The notes beneath the pieces are model-generated. The model saw only the letters and a list, made by a program, of their open reading frames with translations. It did no database searches and was not told the DNA's origin. Below, piece after piece: positions 40,637-46,618 of a stretch of DNA of 46,618 bases (positions are counted from its first letter, which is position 1; each line of letters opens with the position of its first letter). Origin of the DNA: Roseovarius sp. UBA6167 (GTDB lineage: Bacteria > Pseudomonadota > Alphaproteobacteria > Rhodobacterales > Rhodobacteraceae); the NCBI GenBank assembly GCA_002428225.1, contig DIUD01000005.1, positions 30,669-77,286 of the forward strand. Direction: 5' to 3'. A program made the translations under genes and the position numbers.

Positions 40637-41446
40637 TTAAAGCGGGCAGTCCTTGCGGAAATTCGGCGCGCGCTTTTCGCGGTGCGACAGCACACCTTCC
40701 TTGACGTCTTCGCCCATGAAGCCGAGCATTTCAAGCGCGGTCGAGGCGTCGAAGATCGGACCGGCCTGACGCAGCCAGTTGTTGAGCGAATACTTGGTCC
40801 AGCGGATGGCGCTTTGCGAGCCGTTCGTCAGTTCCACAGCCGTTTCCAGGGCGATCTTCTGCAGTTCGTCATCCTCGACGCACATCGTCACCAGCCCGAT
40901 GCGCTCTGCCTCTTCACCGGAAACCGGCTTGCAGGTCATCAGATAGTATTTCGCCTTGGCCATCGAGGTCAGCAGCGGCCAGATGATCGCCGCAACGTCG
41001 CCTGCGGCCACGCCGAGGCGCGGGTGCCCGTCGACGATCTTGGCCTTTTTCCCGGCGATCGAGATATCGGCCAGGATGGCAACCACAAGGCCGGCACCGG
41101 CGGCAGGGCCGTTGATGGCGGAAATGATCGGCTTGTTGCAGTTGATGATGTTGTAGACGAGATCCTTGGCCTCTTTCCAGGTCTTCATGATCTCGTACGA
41201 ATTACCAGCCATGTTTTCGATCAGGCTGAAATCGCCGCCGGCCGAGAATGCCTTGCCCGCGCCGGTTACAATCACCGCGCTGATGTCGGGGTCGCGGTCG
41301 ATGTCGATCCACATGTCCGTCATCTGGGTGTGCGTTTCTGCATCCACCGAGTTGAACGACTCGGGCCGGTCGAAGGTGATGCGCAGGACGCGATCCGCCG
41401 GGTAGTCGAATTTCATCTTGTGATATTTTGCGTAACGGTCAGTCAT
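40637..41446 (-). CDS. Crotonase-family protein of the acyl-CoA cluster
   Basis: A 269-aa enoyl-CoA hydratase/isomerase family protein. The oxyanion-hole segments FSAGGDFSLIENMAGN (about residues 67-82) and NGPAAGAGLVVAILAD (112-127) are present. The two hydratase glutamates of rat enoyl-CoA hydratase align by eye with Val121 and His141 (in DGHPRLGVAAGD), so simple hydration is doubtful. C-C bond hydrolysis or isomerisation is possible, as in other crotonases with replaced residues. The C-terminus GFMGEDVKEGVLSHREKRAPNFRKDCPL is typical. It sits between a dehydrogenase and the PaaK-like gene. Confidence 0.88.
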   Translation of the reverse strand: MTDRYAKYHKMKFDYPADRVLRITFDRPESFNSVDAETHTQMTDMWIDIDRDPDISAVIVTGAGKAFSAGGDFSLIENMAGNSYEIMKTWKEAKDLVYNIINCNKPIISAINGPAAGAGLVVAILADISIAGKKAKIVDGHPRLGVAAGDVAAIIWPLLTSMAKAKYYLMTCKPVSGEEAERIGLVTMCVEDDELQKIALETAVELTNGSQSAIRWTKYSLNNWLRQAGPIFDASTALEMLGFMGEDVKEGVLSHREKRAPNFRKDCPL

Positions 41447-41479
41447 ACTTTGCTTCCTCTCGTTGATTTTGGTGACAGT

Positions 41480-42631
41480 TCATCCAGGCAGTCCGAGGAC
41501 CGCCTTGGAAAGGATGTTGCGCTGGATCTCGTTCGATCCGCCGTAGATAGTCGAAGGCCGGGCCTTGTAGAAGCTGGCCAGGACATCGACGCCGACATTG
41601 CCTACCTGAAGCGGGCCTAAGGCGCCGCCATCGGGGCCGGCAGCCTCGATCATCAGCTCGGTGAGGCGCTGAAAACACTCGGTCACCCAGATCTTGAGCA
41701 TCGAGACGTCCGAGCCCAGCGTCTCGCCGCGCTTGAGCTGGTCGGCGAAGCGAGTATAGAGCGCCGCGTGATCCTCGACATCGAGCGCGGCCTGCGCGAA
41801 ACGATCGCGGAACACCGGATCGTCAAATGCGCCTCGGCCACGGGCAAAGCTCTCGAGCTGCCCGAGCGCGTTCTGGGCGAGGTTCGGCGAACCGATGAAG
41901 ATGCGCTCGAAGCTCAAAAGCGCCTTGGCCATCGTCCAGCCCTTGTTCATCTCGCCGACGAGGTTCTCGCGCGGGGTGCGGGCATTGTCGAAAAAGACCT
42001 CGCAAAACTCGGTCTCCCCCGCAAGCGTCATGATCGGGCGCACATCAATGCCGGGCTGATCCATCGGTGCCAGAAGAAAGCTGATGCCTTGCTGCTTCTT
42101 CGGGGCATTCGGGTCGGTCCGCACCAGCATGAAGATATGGGTGGCGTCATGCGCCAGCGTGGTCCAGATCTTCTGTCCGTTGATGACAAAATCGTCGCCG
42201 TCGATCTCTGCGCGGGTGCGCAGATTGGCCAGATCGGACCCGGCGCCGGGCTCGGAATAACCCTGACACCAGATGTCTTCGCAGCTCAGGATGCGCGATA
42301 GCCAATAGTCTTTCTGCTTCTGGGTGCCGAACTTCATGATCAGCGGGCCGACCATTTGAACGCCCATGTCGCGCCCTCGGGTCACGCCCCAGCGCTGTTG
42401 TTCCTCGTAGAATATCAGCAGCTTGGCCGCGTTCAGTCCCATGCCGCCATATTCCGCGGGCCAGGCCGGAGCCACCCAGCCCTTGGCGTGCAGCTTGCGG
42501 TGCCAGTGCTCGATCTCGGCGAATTTGGGCCGGTGCGAGAGATGGCGAAGCTCTTCGGGATATTCGGCTTCGAAAAACTGGCGGACCTCCTTGCGAAACT
42601 CCGCGTCGGTCATTGCGTTCCAGTCGGTCAT
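41480..42631 (-). CDS. Acyl-CoA dehydrogenase, large-type subunit of a pair
   Basis: A 383-aa FAD enzyme. It has an N-terminal helical domain, GYSEPGAGSDLANLRTRAEIDGDDFVINGQKIWTT (FAD/substrate region, about residues 130-165), and the end PSTIYGGSNEIQRNILSKAVLGLPG. The YEGT-type glutamate of medium-chain enzymes is Gly here; a candidate base is Glu in SFERIFIGSP, the position used by isovaleryl-CoA type enzymes. The gene overlaps the next upstream one by 4 bp. Such adjacent pairs often make alpha2-beta2 enzymes that act on sterol side chains or other bulky acyl-CoA. Confidence 0.93.
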   Translation of the reverse strand: MTDWNAMTDAEFRKEVRQFFEAEYPEELRHLSHRPKFAEIEHWHRKLHAKGWVAPAWPAEYGGMGLNAAKLLIFYEEQQRWGVTRGRDMGVQMVGPLIMKFGTQKQKDYWLSRILSCEDIWCQGYSEPGAGSDLANLRTRAEIDGDDFVINGQKIWTTLAHDATHIFMLVRTDPNAPKKQQGISFLLAPMDQPGIDVRPIMTLAGETEFCEVFFDNARTPRENLVGEMNKGWTMAKALLSFERIFIGSPNLAQNALGQLESFARGRGAFDDPVFRDRFAQAALDVEDHAALYTRFADQLKRGETLGSDVSMLKIWVTECFQRLTELMIEAAGPDGGALGPLQVGNVGVDVLASFYKARPSTIYGGSNEIQRNILSKAVLGLPG

Positions 42632-43752
42632 TGTGCTGCCCCCTCTTCTTCGCGCGCCTCGAACCAGATTCTTCGGTGATGGGCGTCGTCGCCCAGCCAG
42701 GCCGACAGCACGAGCGCGCGGTTCAGGTAAAGCCCGATATCATACTCGTCGGTGTAGCCGACCGCCCCGTGCATCTGGATCGCATCTCGCGTGATCCTCT
42801 TGGCGGTCGTGACGGCGCGCGCTTTGGCCCGGCTGGCCAGCATTGCGCGTGCCCTGGTATCGGTTTCGCCATCCATCAGCGCCAGCGCCTCGCGTACGCC
42901 GGCCTGGGCTATCTCGCGCATGATGTGCAGGTCCACGGCACGGTGCTGAAGAACCTGAAACGCCCCGATGGGCTTGTCGAATTGCTCGCGAGTCTTGATG
43001 TAATCAAGGGTGATTTCAAGGGCGCGCTCGCTCAGGCCGACAAGCTCGGCCGCAGCGAGTGCTGTCGCATCATTGATCGCGTCGGCGAGCGCGTCCTTGA
43101 CCGCGGCGCCCCGGGCGAGTTCCTGTGCCGGCGTGCCGGAAAAGGAAAGCTCTCCCATCGCGCTGCCATCGGCCTGCGTGCGCCGGTCAACCGACAGCCC
43201 CTCCGCGGTGGCCTCGACCAGGGTCAGAACCGGGCCATCGTCGCCCACGGCCGCAACGAGAAAACCCTCCGCCCCGGTCGCGCCTGCTACCCAGGCCTTG
43301 CTGCCGGTCAGTTTGCCGTCGGCGAAGCGGCAGGTCGGCTCGGCGGGGGCGCCGCTCGGGCCGCGTTCCAGCCAGGCCACCGCCAGAACGGTTTCGCCGC
43401 CGACGATCTGCGCCAGCTTCGCGTGGTCCGGGCAAAGGCGTCGCAGCAGGCCAAGGCTGAGGCCCACGGTCGTCACGACCGGCTCCGGCGCGAGTACGCG
43501 GCCGACCTCTTCGGCGATCACGCCTCCGGCCGCAAGCCCCATGCCAAGCCCGCCATGTTCTTCGGGGACGGTCACACCAAAAACGCCGGCCTCGGCCAGT
43601 TCACGGACCATCTTCGGGTCCCAGCCGACACTGTCCCCGCGCAGATTTCTGCCCCGGCCCACGCCGCCGGCACGGTCAAACAGGGTGCGTACGCTTTCGC
43701 GCAGCAGACGAAGATCTTCCTGGTCGCTTGGGTGCATGTCAGTCTCTGTCAT
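42628..43752 (-). CDS. Acyl-CoA dehydrogenase, small-type subunit of a pair
   Basis: A 374-aa member of the acyl-CoA dehydrogenase family, diverged from its neighbour. The middle beta domain is reduced (LTGSKAWVAGATGAEGFLVAAVG). The C-terminal half has YIKTREQFDKPIGAFQVLQHRAVDLHI and QMHGAVGYTDEYDIGLYLNRALVLSAWLGD, typical of the FadE partner subunits in steroid degraders. The catalytic base position is not obvious, so it may be a non-catalytic partner. ATGA overlaps join it to both neighbours. Confidence 0.9.
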   Translation of the reverse strand: MTETDMHPSDQEDLRLLRESVRTLFDRAGGVGRGRNLRGDSVGWDPKMVRELAEAGVFGVTVPEEHGGLGMGLAAGGVIAEEVGRVLAPEPVVTTVGLSLGLLRRLCPDHAKLAQIVGGETVLAVAWLERGPSGAPAEPTCRFADGKLTGSKAWVAGATGAEGFLVAAVGDDGPVLTLVEATAEGLSVDRRTQADGSAMGELSFSGTPAQELARGAAVKDALADAINDATALAAAELVGLSERALEITLDYIKTREQFDKPIGAFQVLQHRAVDLHIMREIAQAGVREALALMDGETDTRARAMLASRAKARAVTTAKRITRDAIQMHGAVGYTDEYDIGLYLNRALVLSAWLGDDAHHRRIWFEAREEEGAAQ

Positions 43753-44189
43753 TTAGGTTTTCGTTGAACCATACCGGCCGTATCGGTCGTGAAAACGACC
43801 TCGCCCCCGGGGTTGTACGCCTTGATGGTGTAGTGCAGGATTCCCCGGTCCGGCTTGCTTTTGGACGGGGTGACCGTGTTGATGATCATCTCGATTTCCA
43901 GCGGCTCATCGGGGCGCACAGGACGCACCCAGCGCAGATTGTCGAGCCCGGCCCCGCCGATATTGGCAACACCGGTCATGAAATCGCTCATGATCGGCTT
44001 GAATATCGCGAGAATCGTCTGAAAGCCCGAGGCGATCAGGCTGCCGTGAATGGTAGTCGCATAGTCCTCGTCGGTGTGCAGCCGTTGCGGATCCCACTCC
44101 TTGGCGAACGCCTTGATGGCGTCCGCGCTCAGCGGGTCGGTGCGAAAGCGAAAGACCTGCCCCGGGGTGAAATCCTCCAGATACTTCAA
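43749..44189 (-). CDS. MaoC-like (R)-hydratase domain protein
   Basis: A 146-aa single hotdog-fold protein of the MaoC hydratase type. It has the hydratase motif in modified form as EWDPQRLHTDEDYA (about residues 30-44, likely Asp and His), followed by GSLIASGFQTILA and the strand GAGLDNLRWVRPVRPDEPLEIEM. Such enzymes add water to 2-enoyl-CoA to give the (R)-3-hydroxy form. It lies between the dehydrogenase pair and the transglutaminase-like gene with 4-bp overlaps on both sides, so it probably acts right after dehydrogenation. Confidence 0.9.
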   Translation of the reverse strand: MKYLEDFTPGQVFRFRTDPLSADAIKAFAKEWDPQRLHTDEDYATTIHGSLIASGFQTILAIFKPIMSDFMTGVANIGGAGLDNLRWVRPVRPDEPLEIEMIINTVTPSKSKPDRGILHYTIKAYNPGGEVVFTTDTAGMVQRKPK

Positions 44190-44905
44190 CGGGCTTCCTC
44201 CACCGCGAAGCCGGGATCGTATCCCTCGGCCCCCTTGTCGATCCGAACCTGGTTGAACTGCTCCAGCTTCGGGTAGGTGTCCCTGAACGCCTGCAGGAAT
44301 TCACTTATCGGCGGATCGAGGTAGATCCCCCTGTCGTTGACATATTCCATGTGGCGGTTGTCGTGTTCGTCGAACTCGTGGAAAAGCGCATCGTGATAGC
44401 CGTCAAACACCAGCGGCTTGACCCCGAACCGCTCGCACAGCTCGATGTTGAACGCCGGGGTGATCTTGTAGGTCTCGGCACCCAGCCACAGCTGAACATA
44501 GCCGTGATAGATAAAGATGTCGGTCCCCATCAACTCTTGCAGCTTGGGGGTATTGAGGTGATTGCGCACATCCGCAAACCCCAGCGCGGCGGGGATGCCC
44601 GCGGCACGCAGACAGGCCGTAAGAAGAATCGCCTTGGGGACGCAAAACGACGCCTGCGCCCCGACAATCCGGCTGGCGCGATAGGAGTCCTCGTCGAGCG
44701 GGAAACAGTAGGGATCGTACCGAATACCGTCCCGAACCGCCGTGAACAGGCGAATCGCCTTGTCGCGCGCGGACGCATCGGGCGGCAGGTCGCGCAAGGC
44801 CGATGCCACGAATGCCTGCACTCCGGGGCTTTCGCTATCGACGAAAGGCGACGGCTCCAGGTATTTTTCCGCCTCTTCCGGAAAGCTGTCACTTGACTGC
44901 TTCAT
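44186..44905 (-). CDS. Transglutaminase-fold protein in acyl-CoA operon
   Basis: A 239-aa soluble protein with a transglutaminase-like core. The Cys region reads GAQASFCVPKAILLTACLRAAGIPAALGFADVRNH (Cys88), and the His region YHGYVQLWLG (His134). The position of the usual Asp (as in W-x-x-x-D-P-T) reads KITPAFN, with Thr149, so the triad is incomplete. Residues 150-239 are charged and end EQFNQVRIDKGAEGYDPGF. There is no signal peptide. It may cleave or form an amide or thioester, possibly of an amino-acid conjugate of the substrate; that is a guess. The start is the ATG after GGGGGGAGCG. Confidence 0.78.
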   Translation of the reverse strand: MKQSSDSFPEEAEKYLEPSPFVDSESPGVQAFVASALRDLPPDASARDKAIRLFTAVRDGIRYDPYCFPLDEDSYRASRIVGAQASFCVPKAILLTACLRAAGIPAALGFADVRNHLNTPKLQELMGTDIFIYHGYVQLWLGAETYKITPAFNIELCERFGVKPLVFDGYHDALFHEFDEHDNRHMEYVNDRGIYLDPPISEFLQAFRDTYPKLEQFNQVRIDKGAEGYDPGFAVEEAR

Positions 44906-44919
44906 CGCTCCCCCCATCT

Positions 44920-44937
44920 TTCTAACAAATGTTAGAA
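44920..44937. promoter_or_regulatory. Palindromic operator candidate before the transglutaminase-like gene
   Basis: TTCTAACA-AA-TGTTAGAA has perfect 8-bp arms and a 2-nt centre. It lies 15-32 nt before the ATG at 44905, in a 63-bp gap inside a run of leftward genes. The symmetry and length suit a TetR-family repressor, the usual regulators of acyl-CoA catabolism. No such regulator gene is in the window. Confidence 0.6.
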
Positions 44938-44968
44938 TAGTGATTCAAAACATGCCCGTCAACGAGAT

Positions 44969-46105
44969 TCATTGCGGCCCGTGCGGCTTGGCGCCATAGC
45001 GCGGATTGTCTTCTCCGAGGGATGCCGCGCGCCCGGTTTCCCCTGCGGGGGCGCGGAATTCCGGCGCAATGGGCAAGGGAAGGGCGGGCACGATCCTGCC
45101 GGAAATATCCAGTTTCCGCTCGAAAACACCCCGTGCCGCGAAATGCGCGTCAACCGCAGCTTCGCGCGGAGTCTTCAACACGGTGCAGCAACAATCTGCC
45201 GCCGCAAGCAACGGCTCCCAATATGTGGAGGTCTGGCCGGCCAGACGCCGCGCGACTTCGGCGGCGCAGGCATCCGGGTCGCTCTGGTCGTCGCGAAGAT
45301 CGGGCGGCAGGTCAATCACGTCGCAGAATGCCTGCCAGAACTTTTCCTCGATCGCGCCGACGGCGATCTGCCGGCCATCCGCCGCCGTATAGAGACGATA
45401 GCGCGCCTGCCCCCCGGTCAGGCGGGTGCCGCCGCTTTGGATCTCGTGCCCCGCGATCACGCCTTCGGCATGGGCCCAATAGGCAAAGGCGAATGCCCCC
45501 TCGGACATGGCGATATCCAGATGCGTGCCCTGGCCGCCCTGCTGCCGCGCGATCAGGGCAAGAAGGATGTTCACCACCGCCGGATAGGTGCCGCCGCCAA
45601 TATCGGCAACCAGGCCGAACGGCATGGTGGGCCGCGCGTCCGGCCCCCGGCTGAGCGACAGGATCCCCGAATCGCCCACATAATTGAGGTCATGGCCCGC
45701 CGCCATGGCCTTGGGGCCTGTCTGGCCATATCCGGTGATCGAACAGTAGATGATGCCGGGATTGATCGCGCGCACAGCCTCATATCCCAGGCCGAGCCGG
45801 TCCATCACGCCGGGGCGGAACTGTTCCACCAGGACATCGGCCTTTTCCAGCAGGGGGCGCAGGATATCCATGGCCTCCCCTGACTTCAGGTCGAGCGCCA
45901 CCGACCGCTTGCCGTGGTTGAGCACGGCAAAGCCGATGCTCTCGCCGTCGATCTTGGGCTCGGTCAGGCGCGCGTCCTCGCCCGTTCCGGGGCGCTCGAA
46001 CTTGATGACCTCGGCCCCGGCCTCGGCCAGCATGAGCGTGGCCATCGGACCGGGAAGAAGGGTGCTGAAATCCAGCACCAGGATATCCTTGAGCGGCTGT
46101 GTCAT
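44969..46105 (-). CDS. Alpha-methylacyl-CoA racemase-like protein (CaiB/BaiF family)
   Basis: A 378-aa class III CoA-transferase fold protein. It starts LKDILVLDFSTLLPGPMATLMLAEAGAEVIKFE, which fits all family members. The residues that define alpha-methylacyl-CoA racemase in the mycobacterial enzyme (His126, Asp156, Glu241, from memory) align with His138 in AAGHDLNYVG, Asp168 in VADIGGG and Glu253 in VGAIEEKFW, each shifted by the same 12 residues. It therefore probably inverts the 2-methyl centre of branched acyl-CoA before dehydrogenation. A formyl-CoA-type transferase remains possible. It starts 10 nt after the upstream MaoC gene. Confidence 0.85.
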   Translation of the reverse strand: MTQPLKDILVLDFSTLLPGPMATLMLAEAGAEVIKFERPGTGEDARLTEPKIDGESIGFAVLNHGKRSVALDLKSGEAMDILRPLLEKADVLVEQFRPGVMDRLGLGYEAVRAINPGIIYCSITGYGQTGPKAMAAGHDLNYVGDSGILSLSRGPDARPTMPFGLVADIGGGTYPAVVNILLALIARQQGGQGTHLDIAMSEGAFAFAYWAHAEGVIAGHEIQSGGTRLTGGQARYRLYTAADGRQIAVGAIEEKFWQAFCDVIDLPPDLRDDQSDPDACAAEVARRLAGQTSTYWEPLLAAADCCCTVLKTPREAAVDAHFAARGVFERKLDISGRIVPALPLPIAPEFRAPAGETGRAASLGEDNPRYGAKPHGPQ

Positions 46106-46115
46106 CTTCCCTCCC

Positions 46116-46618
46116 TCACGCGAAACGCGCGGCCCCGTTGTTGAGAACCACCACGTCGCGCGCGGGGATCGAGGCGCGGAACCGGGCCTCGCCGCCCTCT
46201 TCCCAGATCTCGAACCGCACGGTCTCGCCGGGATAGACCGGGGCGGAAAACCGCACGTCCAGCCCGACAAGCCGGGCGGCGTCATAGTCGAGCAGCGACT
46301 TGAGGATCGCCCGCGCCGCCAGACCATAGGTCGCAAGGCCGTGCAGGATCGGACGGTCGAACCCGACCGAACGCGCCACATCCGGGTCGGCGTGAAGCGG
46401 GTTCATGTCACCGCTGAGGCGGTAGATCAGCGCCTGGCGCGGCAGGGTTTCGATATCGACGACATGATCGGGCGCGCGGTCGGGCAGGGCCGCCGGGGCC
46501 GGGCCGGGCCGGTTTTCGCCGCCGAACCCGCCATCGCCGCGGCAGAAGGCCGACATCGCCACGCGCGCCAGTTTGTCGCCACTGTCGGCGTCGATGATAT
46601 CGCGGCTCTGGTAGATGA
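46116..46618 (-). CDS. MaoC family hydratase, N-terminus outside window
   Basis: At least 167 C-terminal residues of a MaoC-domain protein; the reading is open to the right edge, so the start lies outside. The hydratase 2 motif reads YRLSGDMNPLHADPDVARSVGFDRPILHGLATYGLAARAIL with the catalytic Asp and His. The text upstream of the motif (IYQSRDIIDADSGDKLARV) looks like the end of a first hotdog domain, so the whole is probably a double-hotdog 2-enoyl-CoA hydratase of about 280 aa, like peroxisomal hydratase 2. It leads the racemase gene by 10 bp. Confidence 0.88.
   Translation of the reverse strand, partial: IYQSRDIIDADSGDKLARVAMSAFCRGDGGFGGENRPGPAPAALPDRAPDHVVDIETLPRQALIYRLSGDMNPLHADPDVARSVGFDRPILHGLATYGLAARAILKSLLDYDAARLVGLDVRFSAPVYPGETVRFEIWEEGGEARFRASIPARDVVVLNNGAARFA

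Noticed and set aside
1..46618. CRISPR arrays, insertion sequences, phage genes or toxin-antitoxin pairs
   Set aside because: I looked on both strands and saw no repeat-spacer pattern, transposase, integrase or phage protein.

Overview
The window is high-GC chromosomal DNA from an alphaproteobacterium, most likely a member of the Rhodobacterales (Roseobacter/Paracoccaceae type). The signs are a fla1-style flagellar block, the yceD / rpmF-plsX-fabH-ihfA-merR run, a DUF2125 exported protein, an OlsB-type acyltransferase, an FnrL-type box and CtrA-like sites. All identifications come from reading the sequence and from family knowledge. No database search was possible.

Layout. 1-1107: thiC (cut by the left edge) with its TPP riboswitch. 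1251-2713: an NAD-dependent epimerase-like gene and a small monotopic sugar-phosphate transferase. 2739-3429: a DksA/TraR-like zinc-finger gene behind an FNR-type box, then a 69-aa gene of unknown function. 3478-21671: an 18-kb flagellar block in four transcription groups. fliI reads left. flgB-flgC-fliE-fliQ-flgF-flgG-flgA-flgH and a FliL-like gene read right. Then fliL, a DUF6468-like gene, a MotE-like gene, motA, a 732-aa exported protein, flhA, fliR, flhB and a FliJ-like gene read left. Finally fliF-fliH-fliN-fliP read right. The block encodes export apparatus, proximal rod, L-ring, MS-ring and part of the stator. fliG, fliM, motB, hook, filament and flgI are not here and must lie elsewhere if the cell swims. 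Both divergent start regions and the motA leader carry TTAA-N7-TTAA-like pairs (one mismatch each), which suggests CtrA control.

21831-37113 is mostly housekeeping: a DUF2125 protein, an SDR/crotonase-like pair, a uracil-DNA glycosylase lacking three of its four Fe-S cysteines, moaB, a two-domain dCTP deaminase, tRNA-Pro(GGG), merR-ihfA-fabH-plsX-rpmF, yceD, bamE, an olsB-like gene, an ABC-F ATPase, an HSD10-like SDR, and hisB-hisH.

37118-46618 is accessory-looking. After hisH the histidine genes stop. A VOC gene, a 357-bp gap, tRNA-Thr(CGT), a nitronate monooxygenase and a leftward acyl-CoA catabolic cluster follow. That cluster encodes a MaoC hydratase, an alpha-methylacyl-CoA racemase-like CaiB/BaiF protein, a transglutaminase-fold protein, a second MaoC protein, an overlapping pair of acyl-CoA dehydrogenases, a crotonase without the usual glutamates and a PaaK-like protein without a recognisable P-loop. 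A near-perfect palindrome (TTCTAACA-AA-TGTTAGAA) sits in its 63-bp internal gap. The racemase residues and paired dehydrogenases point to a methyl-branched acyl-CoA substrate such as an isoprenoid or sterol/bile-acid side chain. This is inference.

The best candidates for undescribed biology are this catabolic cluster and the stator module in which a 732-aa periplasmic protein and a MotE-like protein flank motA, resembling the MotC/MotE pair of rhizobia.
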